Source: Treponema sp. (GTDB lineage Bacteria; Spirochaetota; Spirochaetia; Treponematales; Breznakiellaceae). From it: a stretch of DNA of 7,294 nt. Below the pieces are notes generated by a model. That model saw only the letters and a list, made by a program, of their open reading frames with translations, did not search any database and had not been told where the DNA came from. The translations under genes were made by a program, and so were the position numbers. Positions 1 through 5,908 of the stretch are shown piece by piece. Positions within the stretch are counted from its first letter, which is position 1; each line of letters opens with the position of its first letter. The stretch spans positions 1 through 7,294 of the forward strand of contig JAISEB010000087.1 of NCBI GenBank assembly GCA_031264395.1, given 5' to 3'.

Positions 1-216
1 ATGGATCTTTTGTCGTTTCCCAACAATACCGGCGTGCACATCATGACCTACCCCTACCGCGAGCACCGCACCCACGATGAGATTCTCGCGCTGATGCGTG
101 AAGGAAAAGTCAGGGCAAAGGACATGTACAGCCATGTTCTTCCCGTGGAAGAGGCCGCTACGGGAATATCGATGATCGAAAAAAGGGAAGCCTTCAAGGT
201 CATTTTGACTTTCTAG
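1..216 (+). CDS. C-terminal fragment of a zinc-type medium-chain alcohol/polyol dehydrogenase (partial)
   Basis: This is the last 71 codons of a gene that enters from the left edge, ending at TAG 214-216. The ATG at position 1 is probably an internal Met, because the family is usually about 340-400 residues long. The visible part has the typical C-terminal layout of medium-chain (zinc-binding) dehydrogenases such as threonine, sorbitol and related alcohol dehydrogenases: an 'EILALMREGKV' helix-turn, then 'HVLPVEEAATGISMIEKREA', then a final hydrophobic strand 'FKVILTF'. These enzymes oxidise or reduce an alcohol/ketone pair with NAD(P). The zinc-binding and nucleotide-binding regions lie outside the window, so neither metal content nor substrate can be judged. 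It converges on the isomerase-like gene, leaving a 100-bp gap, so it is not in the same transcript. A role in the same pathway is only inferred from proximity. Confidence 0.75.
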   Translation: MDLLSFPNNTGVHIMTYPYREHRTHDEILALMREGKVRAKDMYSHVLPVEEAATGISMIEKREAFKVILTF

Positions 217-303
217 TTTTGTCTCCCGTTTTGTTCCGCGCCCTCGGCGATGATACATGCCGGTGTCCGCGCCGCCAGGGAATATAACCATATCAGGGGC
301 CCC

Positions 304-324
304 GCCTGTCCGCAATCTACAGGC
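304..324 (-). other. Small hairpin across the isomerase stop codon
   Basis: GCCTGT (304-309) pairs perfectly with ACAGGC (319-324) around a 9-nt loop, spanning the isomerase stop codon (317-319). A self-complementary GGGGCCCC (296-303) lies just beyond it. No T-run follows on either strand, so this is not a convincing intrinsic terminator; it could stabilise the 3' end of the message. The rest of the 217-316 convergent gap shows only a repeated TCCGCGCC (235-242 and 266-273) and no gene or clear terminator. Confidence 0.25.
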
Positions 325-1705
325 TGTGTATTCCCTGTTCGCGGGCGTCGTCGAAGGTAACGCCCATGTACCGGGCGGCTTCCCGCAGGACCGGCAGATA
401 CCTGCCGTAAACGCCGCCTATATGGTGAATATAGGGGCCAAAAATGAGTTTCTCTTCCCACCTTTTCCAGTTGTCTACCTCAAGCCAAACATAGGAGCCT
501 GTCGTCGCGGGTCCCGCCGTTGTTTTTCCCTCTCCCGCGAAAAGACTGTACTTCCCGTCAATTTCATCAAAGCGGCACAGGGTAAGATCTCCGTCTTTCA
601 TCCTGAACCACTCCTGTCCGTCTACAAGGGCCGCCTGTGAATCGGGCGCCTTTAGGGAGTAGGGGAAGGGGCCGCAGTGCCACAATAATTCGGCGTTTTC
701 ATTTTCCGGATGCCGGATAGTCAGGTCGGCGAGAAACGCCGGGGAATCATACAGGGCCGCCGCCTGAAGCATGACCATGGAAACGGCGCCGTTAACGTCG
801 CATTCACAGGAAAGGGAAATGCCCATATCGGCAAGATCGCCCACCGCGACGCAGTGGGTAAATCCCAGGACGGAATGAAAAGCCGACCAGCATTCAAAGG
901 CGCCGGCGCCGCAGCCGTTTTCTTCAAGCGCCCTTTTTGTCGCAATGACAAGCCCCGCGGTTTTTTTGACATCTTCGTCTTTCATCTTGCCGGTATCAAA
1001 ACGTTTTTTAAGGCTTTCATAGTAGGCCGTGCATTCGCCGTCGCCGTTTTCCGCGAGCTTCAGTCCCGTGTCCAATATTAACGAGGTGGAAATAGGCGTG
1101 GTTAGAATACCGAACCTGGCAAGAAGATCCGCCTCGTTCGCGAGAACGCTCATAAAGGGAGAAGGACGCTCTCCTATCTTTCCTATTTTTAACCCTTTAA
1201 GATCCCTTACAACCGCCGCGGTCCTGATAAAGTTGAGGTATCCCTGTTTGAAATCTTCGGTATCGGCCGGTACATTGTATATGTAACTGTACGTAACGCC
1301 CTGGCGGCGGAGTACCTTTGTCGCCGCGAACATGCCGCACTGTGTGTCTCTGCCCCTCTTTTCAGGCAGGTTGGGGTGTTCGTCCCTCGCTCCCCATACC
1401 AGCGCAGGAACGCGGAAAGCGCCCGCGATGGCGGCCGCGACCGATTCTTCCCCGAAATCACAGAACGGCACAAACAGGGCGTCGATGCCCGCGTTCCTGA
1501 ATTTTTCAACGGCCTTGGGTACGGTTTCAGCCTGACAGGCGATGCCGTTCTCGCACAGATCGTCAATGCCGACGATCTTTACAAGGCCGGGCCTTAGCTT
1601 CCCTATAACCGCCATGAATTTTTCTTTCTGGCGCCTGGCTTCGTTCATGTCAAGAAAACTCCGCTTCACAGGCGCTACGCCCAGAACAATGGTTTTGTTC
1701 GGCAC
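317..1705 (-). CDS. L-fucose/L-arabinose isomerase-like protein, substrate unknown
   Basis: A 462-residue protein of the fucose isomerase-like family (COG2407 type, related to FucI and AraA). These cytoplasmic, metal-dependent enzymes interconvert aldoses and ketoses, although many members have unknown substrates. The family signature is visible: 'AFECW' (269-273), 'CECDVNGAV' (300-308), 'FLADL' (324-328), 'WHCGPF' (342-347) and 'GPYIHHIGG' near the C-terminus. Judged by spacing against AraA (Glu306, Glu333, His350, His450), the likely metal ligands are Glu301 or Asp303, Asp327, His343 and His427 or His428. The length is closer to AraA (~500) than FucI (~590), and the N-terminal half is compact. 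The start is GTG at 1705, supported by AAGGAG seven bases upstream. It is the last gene of the transporter unit, 73 nt after the second permease, which suggests it acts on the imported compound. No kinase or aldolase follows to confirm a fucose or arabinose route. Confidence 0.8.
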   Translation of the reverse strand: MPNKTIVLGVAPVKRSFLDMNEARRQKEKFMAVIGKLRPGLVKIVGIDDLCENGIACQAETVPKAVEKFRNAGIDALFVPFCDFGEESVAAAIAGAFRVPALVWGARDEHPNLPEKRGRDTQCGMFAATKVLRRQGVTYSYIYNVPADTEDFKQGYLNFIRTAAVVRDLKGLKIGKIGERPSPFMSVLANEADLLARFGILTTPISTSLILDTGLKLAENGDGECTAYYESLKKRFDTGKMKDEDVKKTAGLVIATKRALEENGCGAGAFECWSAFHSVLGFTHCVAVGDLADMGISLSCECDVNGAVSMVMLQAAALYDSPAFLADLTIRHPENENAELLWHCGPFPYSLKAPDSQAALVDGQEWFRMKDGDLTLCRFDEIDGKYSLFAGEGKTTAGPATTGSYVWLEVDNWKRWEEKLIFGPYIHHIGGVYGRYLPVLREAARYMGVTFDDAREQGIHSL

Positions 1706-1712
1706 AATACTA

Positions 1713-1718
1713 CTCCTT
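1713..1718 (-). promoter_or_regulatory. Ribosome binding site that fixes a GTG start for the isomerase-like gene
   Basis: AAGGAG on the - strand lies seven bases before GTG at 1705-1703. No in-frame ATG is better placed, so the GTG start is preferred. A three-codon ATG-AAG-GAG-TAG overlaps this site at 1721-1710 but is probably incidental. Confidence 0.75.
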
Positions 1719-1751
1719 CATATTTGCGGACGCTCTTCGGAACTACGCGCG

Positions 1752-1777
1752 TGTATGCTTGTATGCTCCCGGCCGGG
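1752..1777. repeat. 8-bp tandem repeat next to a 10-bp palindrome in the permease-isomerase gap
   Basis: TGTATGCT occurs twice in tandem (1752-1759 and 1760-1767), directly followed by the perfect palindrome CCCGGCCGGG (1768-1777). A further self-complementary ACGCGCGT lies at 1745-1752. They sit in the 73-nt gap between the second permease and the isomerase-like gene. There is no T-run, so a terminator is unlikely. An RNA-processing or regulatory role is possible but not shown. Confidence 0.4.
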
Positions 1778-1778
1778 C

Positions 1779-2609
1779 CTAACTCTTAACGGAGCCTGCC
1801 GTAAGTCCCTGTATAATATACCGCTGTAAAAACGCGTAGAACACAAGCATGGGCACTATGGAAAACATAAACGCCGCGAAGGCCAGATTGTAGTCCGCGG
1901 TATACTGGGATTTAAAATTGTACTGGAACAGGGGCATGGTCCATGAGGACCCCTGCCTGTTCAAAATAATCAGGGGGAGGAGAAAGTCGTTCCATATCCA
2001 CAGTGTATTGAGGATGATGATCGTTACCGTCATGGGTTTTACAATAGGATAGATGATTAGAAAAAAAGTGCGAAGCAGATCGCAGCCGTCGATTTCGGCG
2101 GCTTCCTCAAGTTCAAGGGGCACCGATTTATAGTAGGCCACAAAGAGGAAGGCCCCCTGGCAGACGGAATAGGCGATATAGATAAGCACCAGGCCGTGGC
2201 GGTTCAGCAGATTGGTCCTGGAGGCGAATTGAGCCAGTGGTACCATGAGCACCTGAAAGGGGACAAAGATGCCGCTTACAAAGAAGAGGTACATGGCCTT
2301 GTAGTATTTGCTCTTGCCGTTTCTGGCGATGGAAAATGATACCATGGGAATAAGTATCGCGATGATTACCACGGAAAACAGCGTTACAAAAAAGGAATTG
2401 AAGAAATAATTGAAAAAATACCTGTCGCTCATCACCTTTTTGAAATTTTCAAGATAAAACGATGTCGGCGGGGAAAAAAAGTTTTGCGCCGACTGTTCGG
2501 GAGTTTTGAAGGCTACCGCGGCGGTGAGATAGAGGGGAACCAGTACCAGCAGCACTGTTATGATTGCAACCACATAGGATATAACAGTCACAGGCCGTAC
2601 TTTTTTCAT
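1779..2609 (-). CDS. Sugar ABC transporter permease, MalG type (CUT1 family)
   Basis: A 276-residue inner-membrane permease of the carbohydrate uptake transporter-1 family, the MalG-like partner of the upstream permease. Hydrophobic segments appear at about 8-33, 70-92, 105-127, 138-160, 183-203 and 244-262, matching the usual six helices. The cytoplasmic EAA loop that docks on the ATPase is clear at 169-188, with 'EAAEIDG' followed by an Ile-Tyr-Pro end. The C-terminus 'QRYIIQGLTAGSVKS' is the characteristic MalG-type tail. The ATG at 2609 overlaps the previous gene's TGA as ATGA, indicating translational coupling and one-to-one production. An AGG/AGGA-rich stretch lies just upstream, inside the preceding gene. 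The substrate cannot be read from a permease; the neighbours suggest a sugar or sugar-derived compound. No cognate ATPase lies in the window, which is common for CUT1 systems that share an MsmK/UgpC-type ATPase encoded elsewhere. Confidence 0.93.
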   Translation of the reverse strand: MKKVRPVTVISYVVAIITVLLVLVPLYLTAAVAFKTPEQSAQNFFSPPTSFYLENFKKVMSDRYFFNYFFNSFFVTLFSVVIIAILIPMVSFSIARNGKSKYYKAMYLFFVSGIFVPFQVLMVPLAQFASRTNLLNRHGLVLIYIAYSVCQGAFLFVAYYKSVPLELEEAAEIDGCDLLRTFFLIIYPIVKPMTVTIIILNTLWIWNDFLLPLIILNRQGSSWTMPLFQYNFKSQYTADYNLAFAAFMFSIVPMLVFYAFLQRYIIQGLTAGSVKS

Positions 2610-3496
2610 AGCTGTCCTACCTCAAAGCGGGAACTAAGTTTAATCTGCAGCAGGGAAACCATGGAAATTACGATTAAGAGCAGCACCGAAACAGCCATGG
2701 CGCTGTTCATCTGGACTTCCCAGAAGGCTATTTTATAGATCAGGTACCCCACAGATTCGCTTGTCCGGGCGGGACCGCCGTCTGTCATGGCCTGAATGTA
2801 CTCAAAAACAGTTAAACCGTTTTTAAGGGTAAGTACAAAGGCGACGTTCAGTACGGGCAGGATAAACGGGATGGTGATCTTCCAGAATACCTGCGACGCG
2901 TTCGCCCCGTCAATGATTGCCGCTTCGTAGAGATCTTGGGGAACGTTTTGAAGCCCCGCCAGTATCATAACAAAAGGAATGCCGACGCCCTGCCAGATGT
3001 TGACAATGAGGATGCCGAAGATAACCGTTTTCGGATTCCCCAGAATGTTTCTGGACAGAATCTCGCTGCCTATCATCCTTCCAAACTGGGGAATTATACG
3101 GTAAAAAATTTCGTTAAAAATAAGGCCTACGGTAATCAGGCTCAATACTACCGGGGCAAAAAACATGGAGCGGAAAAAAGTCTTGAACCGGGGCCCGATT
3201 GCGTAGGTTACCATCAGCGCCAGGGCCAAGGCCACAACCATTACGGATAGTACCAGGAGAATGGTATACCGTACGGTAAATCCCATGGAGTTAAGAATAC
3301 GGGGAGTAGTAAAGATCTGGATATAATTATTAAAACCGATGAATTTGTAAGTTTTGGACAAACCGTTCCAGTTGGTAAAACTGTAGAGCACGCCCCGTAC
3401 CATGGGAATACCGTAGAGAATGATAAAAAGAAAGAGTACCGGAAATGAAAAAAGAAAATACCCCGCCTTCTTTGTGTTTCTCCAGGAATTTTTCAT
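2606..3496 (-). CDS. Sugar ABC transporter permease, MalF/UgpA type (CUT1 family)
   Basis: A 296-residue inner-membrane permease that pairs with the downstream MalG-like protein to form the transport channel. It has about six hydrophobic segments: roughly 11-31, 74-99, 108-129, 157-181, 205-225 and 264-286. The EAA loop is at about 191-213: 'EAAIIDGANASQVFWKI' followed by 'TIPFILP', the contact site for the ATPase subunit. Other CUT1 hallmarks are 'PMVRGVLYSFTNWNG' near the N-terminus and 'TDGGPARTSE' (238-247), the conserved periplasmic loop of UgpA/MalF-like permeases. The length is typical of the short, UgpA-like form without the large MalF periplasmic domain. ATG at 3496 is preceded by a modest AGGGG nine bases upstream. 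It follows the binding-protein gene after a 74-nt gap holding a strong hairpin, so it is probably made at a lower level than the binding protein. Its stop overlaps the next start by four bases. Confidence 0.93.
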   Translation of the reverse strand: MKNSWRNTKKAGYFLFSFPVLFLFIILYGIPMVRGVLYSFTNWNGLSKTYKFIGFNNYIQIFTTPRILNSMGFTVRYTILLVLSVMVVALALALMVTYAIGPRFKTFFRSMFFAPVVLSLITVGLIFNEIFYRIIPQFGRMIGSEILSRNILGNPKTVIFGILIVNIWQGVGIPFVMILAGLQNVPQDLYEAAIIDGANASQVFWKITIPFILPVLNVAFVLTLKNGLTVFEYIQAMTDGGPARTSESVGYLIYKIAFWEVQMNSAMAVSVLLLIVISMVSLLQIKLSSRFEVGQL

Positions 3497-3524
3497 GCCT
3501 TGGATCCCCTGTATTGCCCATGGA

Positions 3525-3560
3525 AAAAAGAGGCCACAGCGTTTCCCGTGGCCTCTTTTT
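3525..3560 (-). terminator. Terminator-like hairpin between binding protein and permease
   Basis: A perfect 13-bp stem, AAAAAGAGGCCAC (3525-3537) pairing with GTGGCCTCTTTTT (3548-3560) around a 10-nt loop. Read on the - strand it ends in a run of six T, so it has the full form of an intrinsic terminator; the symmetric A/T ends mean it could also work on the + strand. It sits 10 nt after the binding-protein stop and before the first permease. In ABC operons such hairpins commonly allow partial read-through and protect the binding-protein message, giving more binding protein than permease. That role is inferred here. Confidence 0.85.
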
Positions 3561-3570
3561 AACGGAAAGA

Positions 3571-4803
3571 TTAGCCGTTATTCCAGACATCCCGCAAGGT
3601 TGTCACAAATTTCTCAACGTCGCCTGTCATGTAGAGGCTCTGGAGCGCCGCGCCGATATCGTCCTGCTGTTTGGTTGTCCAGATAACGTCCGCGGGCGAT
3701 CTGCTGCGGCCGCCGTCGATGACCTTCTGCTGATCGGCCAGCTGCGGAGCGACATAGGTAACGCCTTTGATACAGGAGATGGAGCCGTCCTTCTCGGCAT
3801 AGTAGGTAGCCGCGGCGGGGGTTGTTATAAATTCAAGGAACTTCCTCGACTCCGCGGGGTATTTGGCGGCGGAAGACATGGTTATGGCAAAATCGCCGGG
3901 GAAGGCCGTTACTCTGGTGTCGGCGGCGTTCACCGCGGGCAGCGGCATCAGCGAGAAATTCAGGTTCGGATTTGCCGCTTCGAAGGTAGGAATACACCAG
4001 CTGCCTTCGATGTACATGGCGGCCCTGCCGGAGGCGAAGTCCGCGCGGAGCTGATCGCGGCCGGAACCAATGACATCGGCCTGGGCGTAGGATTGGTATT
4101 CCACAATACGCCGGGCCATGTCCCGAAGCTGGTTTCCGTAAGGCTTGTTCAGATCCACCCTGCGGGCGGCCCAATCGGCCTGGAGAGTGTCATAATCGGG
4201 AACGGTCAAGAGATACACGCACATATCCTGCCGCGTCGGCTCCAGTTCCTTGCCGCAGATCAGCGCCGGGGTGATGTTGTTGGCTTTAAGGGTCTTGCAC
4301 GCACTGATGAATTCCGCCCATGTCGTCGGGACGGCGATATTGTACTTGGCAAACATATCCTTGTTGTACCAAACGCCCATGGTATTGTAGGAAATGGGGA
4401 TGAGCCAGTCTTTTCCTTTGTACCGGGTCACTTTGAGGGCGTCGTCTTTGATGTTCCGTATCGCCGGGAGATCCGATATATCCGCTATGTGCCCCGCGTC
4501 AACCCGCTGTTGAAAGTTTACCGTAGGCCATTGGGAGAACAGATCCGGCACGTCATTGGAAGCCATGCGCGTGGTAAGAACCCGTTCGGGGTCCGGTACA
4601 ATGGTCTGTTCTATATCTATCGTAGGGTTCGCCGCCTCGAAATCCGCGATGAGTTTGTTCATGATGTCAACGGCTTCCCGTTTCAGGCTGACAAACTCGA
4701 TTCTGGTTTTACCTCCTCCCTGGGCGCTGGGCCCGGCGAATACCGCTCCCGCGGCCGTTAAAACGATCAACGCAAGAAAAAGAAATCTTGTCATTGTTTT
4801 CAT
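3571..4803 (-). CDS. Sugar ABC transporter substrate-binding protein (CUT1, family 1 type)
   Basis: A 410-residue extracytoplasmic solute-binding protein (COG1653 type) that captures the substrate and delivers it to the two downstream permeases. A signal peptide is evident: Lys/Arg in residues 1-6, a hydrophobic core at about 7-20 and a likely cut after 'AVFA' (23/24). There is no cysteine at the cut, so it is probably a free periplasmic protein rather than a lipoprotein, which favours a diderm host. The mature protein opens with 'TRIEFVSL', then 'IADFEAANPTIDIEQ', 'DLFSQW', 'PISYNTMGVWYNKDMF', 'PTTWAEFISACKTL' and 'ASGRAAMYIEGSW', all typical of this family; aromatic residues such as the Trp in 'IEGSW' often stack on sugar. 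The ATG at 4803 has AGGAGG seven bases upstream; Met4 is an alternative. It is the first gene of its unit, behind a consensus promoter. The substrate cannot be assigned. Confidence 0.93.
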   Translation of the reverse strand: MKTMTRFLFLALIVLTAAGAVFAGPSAQGGGKTRIEFVSLKREAVDIMNKLIADFEAANPTIDIEQTIVPDPERVLTTRMASNDVPDLFSQWPTVNFQQRVDAGHIADISDLPAIRNIKDDALKVTRYKGKDWLIPISYNTMGVWYNKDMFAKYNIAVPTTWAEFISACKTLKANNITPALICGKELEPTRQDMCVYLLTVPDYDTLQADWAARRVDLNKPYGNQLRDMARRIVEYQSYAQADVIGSGRDQLRADFASGRAAMYIEGSWCIPTFEAANPNLNFSLMPLPAVNAADTRVTAFPGDFAITMSSAAKYPAESRKFLEFITTPAAATYYAEKDGSISCIKGVTYVAPQLADQQKVIDGGRSRSPADVIWTTKQQDDIGAALQSLYMTGDVEKFVTTLRDVWNNG

Positions 4804-4810
4804 CGCAGAT

Positions 4811-4816
4811 CCTCCT
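4811..4816 (-). promoter_or_regulatory. Strong ribosome binding site of the substrate-binding protein
   Basis: A full AGGAGG on the - strand lies seven bases before ATG 4803-4801. It supports that start over the Met at codon 4 and fits high expression of a binding protein. Confidence 0.85.
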
Positions 4817-4849
4817 GTAATTAATAGTTGGAATTCAATGTTAAGAGTT

Positions 4850-4879
4850 ATTATATGTCCTGCTTTTCCGGGCTGTCAA
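4850..4879 (-). promoter_or_regulatory. Consensus sigma-70 type promoter of the transporter-isomerase unit
   Basis: On the - strand, TTGACA (4879-4874) and TATAAT (4855-4850) both match the housekeeping consensus exactly, with an 18-nt spacer. Transcription would begin near 4842, giving an untranslated leader of about 39 nt that carries the AGGAGG site. It lies between the activase gene and the binding protein, so the transporter and isomerase genes form their own unit. Such a strong core promoter would usually need a repressor if the system is inducible; no clear operator is visible in the leader. Confidence 0.85.
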
Positions 4880-4880
4880 C

Positions 4881-4895
4881 AAAAAAATAAAAAAT
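4881..4895 (-). promoter_or_regulatory. A/T tract directly upstream of the -35 box, UP-element-like
   Basis: A 15-base tract made only of A and T, with a run of seven A and a second run of six on the + strand, abuts the -35 hexamer with one base between. Its position fits an UP element contacted by the RNA polymerase alpha subunits. The same tract is the T-rich region that follows the upstream hairpin on the - strand, so it may serve as a terminator tail and a promoter enhancer at once. This is inferred from position and composition. Confidence 0.5.
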
Positions 4896-4904
4896 GTTTC
4901 GTTA

Positions 4905-4945
4905 AGGGTGGCGCTGATTAGCCACAAGTTAATCGGCGCCACCCT
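4905..4945 (-). terminator. Hairpin ending the GRE-activase operon
   Basis: The arms 4905-4920 and 4930-4945 are complementary over 16 positions with a single mismatch (A opposite C on the - strand, a G-U pair on the + strand), around a 9-nt loop. It starts 5 nt after the activase stop. The T-rich stretch on the - strand begins about nine bases beyond the stem, so it is an imperfect intrinsic terminator. The best reading is the end of the GRE operon. An activator or repressor site for the promoter some 25 bases downstream is the alternative. Confidence 0.65.
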
Positions 4946-4950
4946 GAATA

Positions 4951-5886
4951 TCAGGAATCGATGACCTTTCCGCCGTACCCGCGAATTGTATCAACCCACT
5001 TGTCCGATTCTTCCCTTGGGATCTGTTCGTATTCATCCATGGGATCAAGGCCCATGCGGCCTGTTTTGGAGGCGGCAAGTTTATGATAGGGCAGGATTTC
5101 CACGCCCTCGAGCCTGTCCAGTTCTTTCGAAAGGGCGGCGATTCCCCTGAAATGATCGTCCCTGTCGTTTAAGCCATGGACAACAGGACAGCGCAGCAGT
5201 ATCCGCGCGCCTTTCCTGTGCAGGTTCCGCAGATTTTCCAGGATCGGTTTATTGTCTACGCCGGTAAACTTCCTGTGCAGAGCGGGATCGGTTTCCTTGC
5301 AGTCGTACAAAAAAAGATCGATGTAGGGCAGCACGGCCTCCAGAACGGAAAAATCGCAGAAGCCGCTTGATTCAAGCGCGACATGCACGTTTTCTTTTTT
5401 GATGTTTTTAACCAGCGCCAAAAGAAATTCCGGCTGCATGGCGGGTTCTCCCCCCGATACGGTAACGCCGCCTTCGCTGCCTTCGTAAAAGCGCTTTTCA
5501 CGCATGATTTCCGATGTTATTTCAGCGACGCTGGCTTCCCGGCCGACAATTTCCAGGGCCCCGGCGGGGCACGCGTCAACGCAGGCTCCCCGCATGGCGC
5601 AGGCCGCCCGGTTCAGGGTATGCCTTCCGCCTGTAACGGAATGGACACGGGGACAGGCCAGCGCGCAGGCGCCGCAGTTAACGCATTTCCTTTCGGCGAA
5701 GGCAAGGTGTTTTTGTTTTTTAATGCCTTCGGGATTGTGGCACCACAGGCATCGGAGAGGGCAGCCTTTCAGGAAAACCGTGGTACGAATGCCGGGCCCG
5801 TCATGAACGCTGAAAAACTGGATGTTGAATATGCTGCCGGTCCTCTGCCGTATGTTTTCATCCGTTATTCCTTCTCCGCCGTTCAT
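4951..5886 (-). CDS. Glycyl radical enzyme activase (radical SAM)
   Basis: A 311-residue PflA/COG1180-type radical SAM enzyme that would use a [4Fe-4S] cluster and S-adenosylmethionine to place the glycyl radical on the GRE encoded just upstream. The SAM cluster motif CX3CX2C is 'CPLRCLWC' (Cys42, 46, 49), after the family sequence 'FSVHDGPGIRTTVFLKG'. A ferredoxin-like insert follows at 68-106. Its first cluster is complete (Cys68, 71, 74, 78). The second has Cys96, 102 and 106, with Arg99 where a fourth Cys would be expected. The SAM-binding 'SGGEP' is at 144-148, and 'YDCKETD' and 'RCPVVHGLND' follow. Length and insert match activases of the dehydratase/decarboxylase-type GREs rather than short PflA. 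The start at 5886 is the only upstream ATG, 22 nt after the GRE stop; its ribosome site is weak (AGGGAAAGG, 13 nt away), so some coupling to the GRE is likely. Confidence 0.93.
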   Translation of the reverse strand: MNGGEGITDENIRQRTGSIFNIQFFSVHDGPGIRTTVFLKGCPLRCLWCHNPEGIKKQKHLAFAERKCVNCGACALACPRVHSVTGGRHTLNRAACAMRGACVDACPAGALEIVGREASVAEITSEIMREKRFYEGSEGGVTVSGGEPAMQPEFLLALVKNIKKENVHVALESSGFCDFSVLEAVLPYIDLFLYDCKETDPALHRKFTGVDNKPILENLRNLHRKGARILLRCPVVHGLNDRDDHFRGIAALSKELDRLEGVEILPYHKLAASKTGRMGLDPMDEYEQIPREESDKWVDTIRGYGGKVIDS

Positions 5887-5908
5887 TCCGGGTATGCAAC
5901 CTTTCCCT

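Noticed and set aside
257..640. A 127-codon + strand frame starting in the convergent gap
   Set aside because: Most of it is antisense to the isomerase C-terminus, it has no recognisable motif, and it lacks a good ribosome site.
1710..1721. Three-codon ORF (ATG-AAG-GAG-TAG) overlapping the isomerase ribosome site
   Set aside because: It arises from the AAGGAG site itself and has no ribosome site of its own, so a regulatory leader peptide is not supported.
3445..4761. A 438-codon open frame on the + strand, opposite the binding-protein gene
   Set aside because: It lies antisense to a clear solute-binding protein, its translation shows no family signature or plausible fold pattern (Gly/Arg/Val-rich), and it has no convincing ribosome site. 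It is a shadow frame.
4804..4842. Possible riboswitch or operator in the binding-protein leader
   Set aside because: The leader is only about 39 nt and holds little beyond the AGGAGG site; the GAATTC there is a short palindrome with no matching flanks.
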